Shown: piece after piece, positions 9,617 through 17,542 of the stretch | Layout: the number at the start of each line of letters is the position of its first letter | Numbering within the stretch: the stretch's first letter is position 1 | Assembly (NCBI GenBank): GCA_963790405.1 | Contig: CAWBOJ010000005.1 | Location: forward strand, 186,001 to 250,000 | DNA from: JBGSMX01 sp963790405 | GTDB taxonomy: Bacteria > Actinomycetota > Coriobacteriia > Anaerosomatales > JAGXFU01 | Length of the DNA: 64,000 nucleotides | Direction of reading: 5' to 3' | Program-made: the position numbers and the translations under genes | Notes under the pieces: model-generated | What the model was told of the DNA's origin: nothing | Databases searched by the model: none | What the model saw: the letters and a program-made list of their open reading frames with translations, nothing else

Positions 9617-9636
9617 ATAGGAGGTGCGCAGTCGAG

Positions 9637-11544
9637 ATGCCCGAGATCACGATCACTCTTCCCGACGGGAGCGGCAAGGCGGTACCGGAAGGTTCCACGG
9701 TGCTTGACGTGGCGGCTTCGATCGGACCGCGCCTCGCTCAGGCTGCGCTCGCCGGCAAGGTGAACGATGCGTTGGTCGATGCGAATACGGTTGTCGCCGA
9801 CGGGGACTCGGTTGCCATCATCACTGACCGCAGTGATGAGGCGCTTCACATCCTGCGTCATTCGGCGGCACACGTGATGGCCGAGGCGGTCAAGGCCCTG
9901 TTCCCGGAGACAAGCTTCGGCATCGGCCCTTCGATCGAGGACGGCTTCTACTACGACTTCGATGTGAAGCGCCCGTTCACACCCGAGGACCTTGAGGCGA
10001 TCGAGGAGCGCATGCGCCAGATCATCGCCGAGGAGATGCCCTTCAAGCGCGCCGAGATCACGAAGCTCGAGGCGTGGGATCAGTTCGAGGGCGAGCCGTA
10101 CAAGCAAGAACTCATCGAGGAGCTTCCCGAGTGCGAGACGATCTCGGTCTACAACCAGGGCCAGTTCACGGACCTGTGCCGTGGTCCCCATGTTCCCCAC
10201 ACTGGCAAGATTGGCGCATTCAAGCTGATGAAGGTGGCTGGTGCGTACTGGCGCGGCGACTCGGATCGTCCGATGCTCCAGCGCATCTACGGCACCGCCT
10301 GGTTCAAGCAGAAGGATCTCGATGCGTATCTCGAGCAGATCGAACAGGCCGAGAAGCGCGATCATCGCAAGCTGGGCAAGGAGCTGGATCTGTTCTCCTT
10401 CCACGAGATTGCCGGTGCGGGCCTGCCGCTGTACCACCCCAAAGGCGCACGGGTGCTTCGACTGTTGCAGGAGTGGCTGCGAGGCGAGCTGTACCGTCGC
10501 GGGTATGTCGAGGCGATCACACCGCATATCTACAAGGCCGATGTCTGGAAGATCTCTGGTCACTACGACTTCTACAAAGAGAACATGTACTTCTTCGAGA
10601 TCGACGAGGGCGACGGCAGAGTCAACGAGTACGCCGTCAAGCCGATGAACTGTCCGGGCCACGTCATGATCTATGACAACGATGTGCGTTCGTACCGCGA
10701 TCTTCCGATGCGCATGTTCGAGTTCGGCACGGTCTATCGCCACGAGATGTCAGGCGTGGTTCACGGACTGCTTCGGGCTCGAGGTTTCACTCAAGACGAC
10801 GCGCATATCTTCTGTACCGCGGATCAGGTTCAGAGTGAGGTCGTGAAGATGCTCGAGCTCGTGGAGTACGTCTTCACCGAGGTGTTCGACTTCACGTACA
10901 CAGCTGAGATTTCCACACGTCCCGAGAAATCGATCGGCGAGGACGCTATGTGGGACCTTGCCACTGATTCACTCAAGGCGGCGTGCGCCGAGCGTGAGCT
11001 GGACTACGAGATCAACGAAGGCGACGGTGCCTTCTACGGTCCCAAGATCGACATCAAGCTGCGCGACGCCATCGGGCGCACGTGGCAATGCTCCACAATC
11101 CAGGTCGACTTCAACTTCCCGGAGCGGTTCGACCTGAACTATCGGACTGCCGAGAACGACGAGGCTCGTCCGTTCATGCTGCACCGCACGATCTTGGGCA
11201 GCATGGAACGTTTCTTCGGCATTCTCATCGAGCACTACGCCGGGGCTTTCCCGGTATGGCTGGCTCCGGTGCAGGCGGTGCTGGTCCCGATCGCCGATCG
11301 GCATATCGAGTACGCCGAGAAGGTCATGGCCCAGCTCGAGGCGGCCGGTGTCAGAGTCGAGACCTACACTGACTCCGAACCCATGAAGATCAAGATCGCG
11401 AAGGCGCAGCAGCAGAAAGTCCCGTACATGCTGGTTGTCGGAGACAAAGAGGCCGAGGCGGGCACTGTCGCGGTCAGGGAGCGAACGGAAGGCGACATCG
11501 GGGCAGAGAGCATAGAAGCGTTCATCGAGCGGCTGAACGCCTAG
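9637..11544 (+). CDS. thrS: Threonyl-tRNA synthetase
   Basis: Class II synthetase charging tRNA-Thr and editing Ser-tRNA-Thr. 635 residues, full length and in frame. Domains in order: TGS domain (1-60), editing domain with the HSAAHVMAEAV zinc-type HxxxH and CRGPHVPHTG, class II catalytic core with PMNCPGHVMIY, and the C-terminal anticodon-binding domain from about 535. ATG at 9637, with AGGAGG 13 bases upstream. No T-box is visible in the short upstream space, so unlike pheST it is not clearly under tRNA control here. Confidence 0.97.
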   Translation: MPEITITLPDGSGKAVPEGSTVLDVAASIGPRLAQAALAGKVNDALVDANTVVADGDSVAIITDRSDEALHILRHSAAHVMAEAVKALFPETSFGIGPSIEDGFYYDFDVKRPFTPEDLEAIEERMRQIIAEEMPFKRAEITKLEAWDQFEGEPYKQELIEELPECETISVYNQGQFTDLCRGPHVPHTGKIGAFKLMKVAGAYWRGDSDRPMLQRIYGTAWFKQKDLDAYLEQIEQAEKRDHRKLGKELDLFSFHEIAGAGLPLYHPKGARVLRLLQEWLRGELYRRGYVEAITPHIYKADVWKISGHYDFYKENMYFFEIDEGDGRVNEYAVKPMNCPGHVMIYDNDVRSYRDLPMRMFEFGTVYRHEMSGVVHGLLRARGFTQDDAHIFCTADQVQSEVVKMLELVEYVFTEVFDFTYTAEISTRPEKSIGEDAMWDLATDSLKAACAERELDYEINEGDGAFYGPKIDIKLRDAIGRTWQCSTIQVDFNFPERFDLNYRTAENDEARPFMLHRTILGSMERFFGILIEHYAGAFPVWLAPVQAVLVPIADRHIEYAEKVMAQLEAAGVRVETYTDSEPMKIKIAKAQQQKVPYMLVVGDKEAEAGTVAVRERTEGDIGAESIEAFIERLNA

Positions 11545-11573
11545 CGAACGCTCTCCCTGGGCATGCTGTGCGG

Positions 11574-11602
11574 TGGACAGTCACGCCGTCGCTCGGTATA
11601 CT
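11574..11602 (+). promoter_or_regulatory. Promoter of the infC operon
   Basis: TGGACA at 11574-11579, a 17-base spacer and TATACT at 11597-11602, one of the best promoters in the window. It sets up a leader of about 235 bases before infC. Confidence 0.75.
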
Positions 11603-11845
11603 CCCAGTCCAATCGCATATCGTTCAAGCGGGACCCCGGCCCGAATCGGGGTCGAGTCAGGTCCCCACCTTGCGGCGCCGGATACGGCAGCTGTCTGGTC
11701 GAGCATCATCGCCGAGGACCGGCCCGTTCGGGTCGTATGTTCTCGGCGGGTATTCGTCCCGTCGGCACGCATGCGCCGCGGGATGTTTTGTTTATCGGGA
11801 GGTGGTCGTATGGACGCGACTGCCCGCATACGGAGGTGACCGTCC
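11603..11845 (+). promoter_or_regulatory. infC operon leader with attenuator-like hairpin
   Basis: A GC-rich non-coding stretch between the promoter and infC. Short ORFs across it have no ribosome binding sites. At 11757-11783 an imperfect stem (TCCCG with CGGGA, CGGC with GCCG) is followed by TGTTTTGTTT at 11784-11793, a typical intrinsic terminator placed 50 bases before the start. In other bacteria infC-rpmI-rplT leaders are controlled by L20 or by IF3 itself; whether this one is, is inference. GGAGGTGA at 11832-11839 is the ribosome binding site. Confidence 0.55.
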
Positions 11846-12412
<567 letters not shown>

Positions 12413-12415
12413 CAG

Positions 12416-12616
12416 ATGCCGAAGATGAAGACGCATAAGGGCACCGCCAAGCGGTTCAAGGTCACTGGATCAGGCCGCAAGATCAAGCGCGGGAATGCCT
12501 TCAAGAGCCACATCCTGACCAAGAAGAGCCCGAAGCGGAAGCGCGCGTTCCGTGCGGACTCGACGGTCCACAAGTCTGACGAGAAGGTCATCCGTAAGAA
12601 TCTCGGCATCGGCTAG
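12416..12616 (+). CDS. rpmI: 50S ribosomal protein L35
   Basis: 66-residue basic protein of the large ribosomal subunit. It begins MPKMKTHKGTAKRFKVTGSG and contains the family's HILTKKSPKRKR. ATG at 12416 is three bases after the infC stop, and the GAGAAGGAG that serves as its ribosome binding site is inside infC, so translation is likely coupled. Confidence 0.97.
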   Translation: MPKMKTHKGTAKRFKVTGSGRKIKRGNAFKSHILTKKSPKRKRAFRADSTVHKSDEKVIRKNLGIG

Positions 12617-12654
12617 AGCCGGCGCTTCGAACGCTAGAAGGAGTGTGATCGAGC

Positions 12655-13014
12655 ATGCCTCGAGTAAAACGGGCAGTTACCGCCAAGAAGAAGCGCCGCA
12701 CTGTACTGAACCGTGCCAAGGGCTACTACGGTAACAAGAGCCGCAGCTACCGTTCCGCCAAAGAGCAGACGCAGCACTCGCTGCAGTATGTATATCGCGA
12801 TCGCCGCAACAAGAAGCGTGACATCCGCCGTCTCTGGATCACTCGCATCAACGCCGGCGCGCATCAGAACGGGATGTCGTACTCGCAGTTCATGCATGGC
12901 CTGAAGCTGGCGGACATCGGACTGGACCGCAAGGTCCTGTCGGATATGGCGATCAACGATCCGGGTTCGTTCGCCCAGCTCGTCGAGATGGCGAAGGAGC
13001 AGGTCTCCGCGTAG
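12655..13014 (+). CDS. rplT: 50S ribosomal protein L20
   Basis: 119-residue rRNA-binding protein needed early in 50S assembly. It begins MPRVKRAVTAKKKRRTVLNR and includes KGYYGNKSRSYR and WITRINAGAHQNGMSYS, all typical. It is the last gene of infC-rpmI-rplT and is followed by a strong terminator. L20 is a known autogenous repressor of this operon in some bacteria. Confidence 0.97.
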   Translation: MPRVKRAVTAKKKRRTVLNRAKGYYGNKSRSYRSAKEQTQHSLQYVYRDRRNKKRDIRRLWITRINAGAHQNGMSYSQFMHGLKLADIGLDRKVLSDMAINDPGSFAQLVEMAKEQVSA

Positions 13015-13040
13015 CTGCCGCGTATGCAGCAGAAACGTAT

Positions 13041-13072
13041 CGAAGGCCCCGCCGATGCTGGCGGGGCCTTCG
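13041..13072 (+). terminator. Terminator of the infC-rpmI-rplT operon
   Basis: A perfect 13-bp stem (13041-13053 with 13060-13072) with a six-base loop. No clear T-run follows, so termination may rest on stem strength. From here to 13268 I see nothing coding. Confidence 0.7.
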
Positions 13073-13268
13073 TCGTGCTCTGGACACTGTAGCGTCTGCA
13101 GGGTCCGCTCAGTCTGGCATCCGTTCAAGTGCGCCGAACGCTTCGAGCACGGATCTCTCGGGTCGGACCGGTGATCATCCACGGTCTGGTCGTCGATGAC
13201 ACTCAGGATGGATCGCCCGGCGGCTTGTCGAACTCCTAGCCGAAGACGATAGCTGCGGCCGTTGAGTC

Positions 13269-14450
13269 TCACCGGAAGACTCGGCGGCGCCCCATGAGCG
13301 TCATGTCCCAGTGGTCATCGACGGCTCTGCTCTCAGCGCTCGGGTAGGTCGTGACGTCGACCACTGCGACGGTGCGATCTGAACCCGATCCGTAGGCGTA
13401 ATGATACTCGACCGTGAGCTTCCCCGAGCCACCGAGCGGCTCGTAGCCGACCTGATCGATGAAGTCCGAGTAGTCGCACCAATCGTAGCGCCCGCCCATG
13501 ATCGGACCGAGCTCGCTGCCTTCAGCCAGGCGCCAGGCAGGGAACCGGTCAAACGCCTCTAGCCGAGGATCGTCAGGCGCGTAGCTCTCCTGGATCTGGT
13601 CGGCGTCTGGGTCTTGCACCGTGTCGGGATCGAAAGTACCGGCAGGCACGTTGTCGCGCGCAACGGTCTCCCACGTGGATATCGTGTACTCGTAGCGATG
13701 TGGTTCAGCGCCCGGTGGCATCCAATCGACCGTGAGCGAGACGGGCTGGTAGTCAGACTGCCTGAGAAGGACCGTGTACTCCCGATTGCCCCTCGCTCCA
13801 CGCAACAGACCACGCGGGATCTCCGTCGGGCGTTGCCGACTCCGACACCGCGGAGCCGCCAACGCGCATGAGGCGATCCGCTTTGTCGGCCCAGCCGAGC
13901 ATCCAGCTTGCCGGGTTGCGCTTTGCGCTCGCATTCAGTGGGTCTTCGCTGAGCACGACATCGTCGGGTGGAATGAACGTCGGGTCGTTGACGACCTGCA
14001 TGAAGCTCATGTCGTCGAGCCGTCTGATGCGGTCTTCAGACATCACCACCAGAGATGCCACTTGCAGACCAGCCGAGGTCTCAACACTGTCCTGGTGACG
14101 TGCCTGGCGACGGTCTACATCGAGCCAGGTCTCACTAGTACGTCCAGTGTTCGTCTCCGTGGTCACGACGTGAAGTGCTGCGCCGGTCGGGAAGAGCACC
14201 TCGTTGGCGTGTTCGGCAGCGAATGCTCGGGGAGTCTGAGGGCTGTGCCATGCAGTCGACGCGACGAGGATAGCGGTGATCATGGCGGCCACGACTACTG
14301 CGACCCGGGCGGGATGGAGAAGCCGGGCTCTGCGGGCTGTGACGCGCCCGCGAACCGAGTCGAGCTGAGCATCGGACACTCCTACGGTACGGAGTCTCTG
14401 AGCAGCGCTTCTGTCTCGCGTGAGTCGTTTCGGTCATTGTCATTCAACAC
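13269..14450 (-). CDS. Membrane-anchored anti-sigma factor with LolA-like outer domain (2 frameshifts)
   Basis: Probable partner of the ECF sigma factor encoded just upstream. I read the start as GTG at 14450, eight bases after GGAGG and overlapping the sigma stop. A short cytoplasmic part includes LLRDSVP and GVSDAQLDSVRGRV, followed by one transmembrane helix (VAVVVAAMITAILVAST) and an exported domain of about 300 residues. The outer domain has repeated beta-type segments including QSDYQPVSLTVDWMPPG and LTVEYHYAYGSGSDRTVAVV. Frame breaks lie near 14383 and 13790. The layout matches sigma/anti-sigma pairs of actinomycetes. The outer domain resembles the lipoprotein at 30872-32304. What signal it senses is unknown. 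Confidence 0.65.
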
Positions 14451-14961
14451 TGTTCACACCTCCTGCAGGTGCTGCGGTACCCTGTGCGACTTCAGAGGTC
14501 ATGTCGATCCTCAGACGCCGCAGGGCTCGGTAGTAGGTCATCTTGGCCGCACTCTCGGAAACACCCATGAGCCGTGCGACCTCGGCGAAAGGTCGATCCT
14601 CGACCACGCGAAGGTAGATCGCCAGGCGGGAGCGTTCATCGAGTTCACGAACATGCTCCCAGACCTCGGGTCGACGCCACGCCTCCGTCGTCACGGGCGG
14701 CGAGTCGGTCGACAGGCGCTCCAACAGTCGCTTGCCGCGAGTGGCTGACCGGTGGTGGCTGACGCACAGATTCCGTGCGACCGTGAACAGCCATGCCTCG
14801 GTCTTGTCCTGCCGGACATGTCGGCGCGTACCCAGCAGCCGAGAGAACACCTCTGCAGCGATGTCCTCCCCGTCTTCGCGAGAGCCCGCTGAGAACACGC
14901 AGTAGTTGGTCACGGCACGGCTGTGAGCCTGCCACTCGCGCTCAAACCGGGCGTCGTCCAC
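14440..14961 (-). CDS. ECF-type RNA polymerase sigma factor
   Basis: 173 residues. Region 2 includes EDIAAEVFSRLLG and AWLFTVARNLCVSHHR; region 4 includes LDERSRLAIYLRVVEDRPFAEVARLMGVSESAAKMTYYRAL, a helix-turn-helix for the -35 element (given in parts: LAIYLRVVEDRPF and EVARLMGVSESAAK). Region 3 is absent, as expected for ECF factors. GTG start at 14961 with GAGGTAG upstream. It overlaps the anti-sigma gene by about ten bases. It is divergent from the TasA-like/SipW genes, which are reasonable regulatory targets, though no promoter sequence proves it. Confidence 0.85.
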   Translation of the reverse strand: MDDARFEREWQAHSRAVTNYCVFSAGSREDGEDIAAEVFSRLLGTRRHVRQDKTEAWLFTVARNLCVSHHRSATRGKRLLERLSTDSPPVTTEAWRRPEVWEHVRELDERSRLAIYLRVVEDRPFAEVARLMGVSESAAKMTYYRALRRLRIDMTSEVAQGTAAPAGGVNSVE

Positions 14962-15201
14962 GGGCTACCTCGATCCGGTTGCGTCGTATCCCTTCAAAGG
15001 TACAACGACTGGGCAGACGACAAAGTCACATCGTGATTTGGGGAAGGAAAAGGACTCTCGACTGACGGTCCGTTGGAGTGGTTGGAGACGGGCAAGGGCA
15101 TGGGCAGCCGTCCCTTGTAGTCTCGGCTTCGGCGCGCCGGTTCGATCCACATATGGCTGTCCTCCCCTCGGGCGGCCTCCAATCGAGAGGGAGGATGTCG
15201 C

Positions 15202-15686
15202 ATGAAGCGGCTCTATCTACTGCTGGGCGCAAGTCTGCTGGCTGCGTGTTTGGGCACGGCGGGCGCCTACTTCACCGGCGAGACCATGGTTCAGGAGAAC
15301 GTGATTCGAGCGGGTACGGTGGCGGTCTCGGCTGAACCGACGGCTTCGGCGCTGTCGATCGATGCCCTGGCACCAGGTCAGACGGTCACCAAACCGATGT
15401 CGGTGGTCAACGATGGCGATTTGCCGTGCACGATCGTCGTCACCGGTGCGAAGAAGATGGGAATCACCGATTTCTACGAAGCGCTGAACTGCACAGTGAC
15501 CCACAAAGGGACCACGGTCTACGCCGGGCCTATGGAAGAGCTGCGCACCGCGCCGGTGACCCTGGATGTCGGAGCGCGTGAGGAACTGAGTTTCGCAGTC
15601 GCAGCTACCGGCCGAGGCCGGAGAATGATCTAGCTGGCGACTACGTGAAGATGACCCTCTATGTGAACGCCGAACAGGTGCACTAA
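15202..15686 (+). CDS. Small exported TasA/camelysin-like protein (1 frameshift)
   Basis: About 161 residues. The N-terminus is a SipW-type signal sequence: MKRLYLLLGASLLAACLGTA, then GAYFTGETMVQENVIRAGTV, where the YFT...AGT pattern after the hydrophobic stretch is characteristic. The rest is beta-rich (PMSVVNDGDLPCTIVVTGAK). A single extra base near 15625 breaks the frame; beyond it NDLAGDYVKMTLYVNAEQVH ends at 15684-15686. ATG at 15202 follows GGGAGGAT. The stop overlaps the signal peptidase start (TAATG). Family members form fibres or matrix in biofilms or act at the cell surface; that role here is inference. Confidence 0.7.
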
Positions 15687-16093
15687 TGAGTCGCTTCTTG
15701 GCTCGTGGACTCGCCGTTGCGTTGCTGGTAGCAGCGTGTGCCGGTGCGAGGACACTGAGCTTCGCCGTGATCACCGGCGGGTCGATGGCGCCGACGCTCG
15801 TGCCTGGTGATCTGTGTGTCGTGTTCAAGACAGCAAGGGTCGCTGCAGATGATCTGATGCTGTTCGAGACCGCAGATCGGGAGCAGATGGTCGTGCACAG
15901 AATCGTCTCGGTCGGGGAAGGTGGGATTCGCACGAAAGGAGACGCGAACGGCACCGTTGACCGCGACACCGTCTCCGAGGAGCGCATTCGGGGGCGTGTG
16001 GTGCAGGTCATCGGGTTTGGACGCCTGTTGGCTTGGCTTGATTCAGCCTCGTCAGGTGATACACTGCGAAGCCAGTCGCATAGTAGGCGATGA
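15686..16093 (+). CDS. sipW: SipW-type signal peptidase I (S26B)
   Basis: 135-residue membrane serine protease that should remove the signal peptide of the TasA-like protein. The nucleophile is Ser33 in GGSMAPTLVPGD. The second conserved site is His71 in VVHRIVSV rather than the Lys of standard bacterial enzymes, and TKGDAN follows with Asp86. That is the ER/archaeal/SipW subtype. An N-terminal helix (about 9-28) anchors it; there is no clear C-terminal one. It begins on the last base of the upstream stop codon, so the two are translationally coupled. Confidence 0.82.
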   Translation: MSRFLARGLAVALLVAACAGARTLSFAVITGGSMAPTLVPGDLCVVFKTARVAADDLMLFETADREQMVVHRIVSVGEGGIRTKGDANGTVDRDTVSEERIRGRVVQVIGFGRLLAWLDSASSGDTLRSQSHSRR

Positions 16094-16385
16094 CGGAGAG
16101 GCGTTCGCGGGTCGGCTCGGTACAGGGAGAGGCTTCTTAGACTGCAAGAGCCTCCGGACAGCCAGGCGGCGGTTCACTCCATCAGCCGTGAACTGAAAGG
16201 GCGCAGTGCCCGAGTAGGGGAACCGGAGCCCCCGATACGGGCCGGTGCGGAAGCGAGACCGCATGTGCGTTCGATCCGGCAGGATCGGAGCATAGAGTGG
16301 GTTCCCTAGGGGAGCCAATCGAGGTGGTACCGCGGGAGCCGATTCCCGTCCTTGGATGAGGGCGGAGTCGGCTCCCTTTGATATG
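16080..16385 (+). promoter_or_regulatory. T-box riboswitch, Phe specifier, controlling pheST
   Basis: The leader senses uncharged tRNA-Phe. The T-box core GGTGGTACCGCG is at 16323-16334, with TGGT (16325-16328) ready to pair with the tRNA acceptor end. A terminator follows: 16334-16346 pairs with 16364-16376, then TTTGATAT. The base of stem I is formed by GGC/GAT/GGAG at 16086-16098 with CTCC/ATC/GCC at 16177-16187. Directly upstream of that 3' strand is TTC at 16173-16175 followed by A, the expected Phe specifier. The apical part has the CTGCAAGAG motif near 16142. Confidence 0.85.
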
Positions 16386-16424
16386 TATGGTAAGCAAGGT
16401 TAGGACGGGAGACGACGCGCAACG

Positions 16425-17486
16425 ATGAGTACGATCGAGAAGCTGAACGAGATGCACGACCGAGCTTTGGCCGAGATCGCTGCGGCTGGGGACATCGCCG
16501 CGCTCGAGGTTGTCCGGGTCGCGTTCCTCGGCAAGAAGGGGGAGCTGACCGGGGTGCTGCGCGGGCTGGGGCAGTTGTCGCCCGAGGAACGCCCGATCGT
16601 CGGCAAGACCTCGAACGAAGTACGCGTGTCGCTCGAGGCGGCACTGGAGCAACGTCGGACGGAGTTGGAGGGTGCGGCTCTGGAGGCGCGCGTGTCTGCG
16701 GACGCAGTAGACGTGACCCTGCCCGGGCGTGGGCGGATGCCGGGCCGGGAGCATCTCATCGAGATGATCACGCGTCAGATGGTGGATATCTTCATCGGGC
16801 TTGGCTACAAAATCGCCGAAGGCCCGCAGGTGGAGCTGGACTACTACAACTTCACCGCGCTCAATCACCCACCGGCACATCCTGCACGCGCTGCGACCGA
16901 TACCTTCTACGTGCGCGACCTCGAAAACGATCATCTGAGCGCGACGGGCGAGTCCGATGTGCTGCTTCGAACGCACACGAGTCCTGTCCAGGTTCGCGTG
17001 ATGGAGCACCAGTCGCCGCCTATCTACGTGCTCGCGCCGGGGAAGGTCTATCGGCGCGATATTGCCGATCCCAGCCATCTGCCGCAGTTCACGCAGGTCG
17101 AGGGACTCGTGGTGGACGAGGGAATCACATTCGGCGATCTCAAGGGCACGCTCGACTACTTCTGCAAAGAGATGTTCGGCCACGACCGGCGCACGAGATT
17201 CAGGCCGCACTTCTTCCCGTTCACCGAGCCGTCCGCGGAAGTGGATGTCTCGTGTGGAATCTGCGGCGGATCCGGGTGCCGATTCTGCAAGAACACCGGG
17301 TGGCTCGAGATCTTGGGGTGCGGGATGGTCGACCCCAACGTCTTCGGCTACGTCGATATCGACCCGGAGCGCTATACGGGCTTCGCCTTCGGTATGGGTG
17401 TCGAGCGGATTGCGGCCCTCAAGTACAACATCCCGGACCTGCGCATGCTCGTTGAAGGCGACATGCGTTTCTTGAGCCAGTTCTAG
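16425..17486 (+). CDS. pheS: Phenylalanyl-tRNA synthetase alpha subunit
   Basis: Catalytic class II subunit of the alpha2-beta2 enzyme that charges tRNA-Phe. 353 residues, complete. The N-terminal coiled coil (1-90) binds tRNA; the core carries LLRTHTSPVQVRVM (motif 2 region), FRPHFFPFTEPSAEVDVS and the GMGVERIAALKY of motif 3. A Cys cluster CGICGGSGCRFC lies before motif 3, as in many bacterial PheS. It is preceded by the T-box and followed by pheT after 56 bases. Confidence 0.97.
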   Translation: MSTIEKLNEMHDRALAEIAAAGDIAALEVVRVAFLGKKGELTGVLRGLGQLSPEERPIVGKTSNEVRVSLEAALEQRRTELEGAALEARVSADAVDVTLPGRGRMPGREHLIEMITRQMVDIFIGLGYKIAEGPQVELDYYNFTALNHPPAHPARAATDTFYVRDLENDHLSATGESDVLLRTHTSPVQVRVMEHQSPPIYVLAPGKVYRRDIADPSHLPQFTQVEGLVVDEGITFGDLKGTLDYFCKEMFGHDRRTRFRPHFFPFTEPSAEVDVSCGICGGSGCRFCKNTGWLEILGCGMVDPNVFGYVDIDPERYTGFAFGMGVERIAALKYNIPDLRMLVEGDMRFLSQF

Positions 17487-17542
17487 TCGACACAGCCCAC
17501 GAACCCGGTGCGACCGGCGAACGGAAAGGAACGACGGATCTG

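Noticed and set aside
9565..9636. T-box or attenuator controlling thrS
   Set aside because: The hairpin here is a plain terminator for the upstream gene; there is no specifier stem or T-box core.
9067..10743. 558-residue ORF antisense to thrS
   Set aside because: thrS is intact with all motifs on the plus strand. High GC content makes long open antisense frames, and this one has no ribosome binding site or known domain.
14965..15200. Riboswitch upstream of the TasA-like gene
   Set aside because: I compared the stretch with c-di-GMP and cobalamin riboswitch cores from memory and saw no match. The 240 bases hold nothing I can name.
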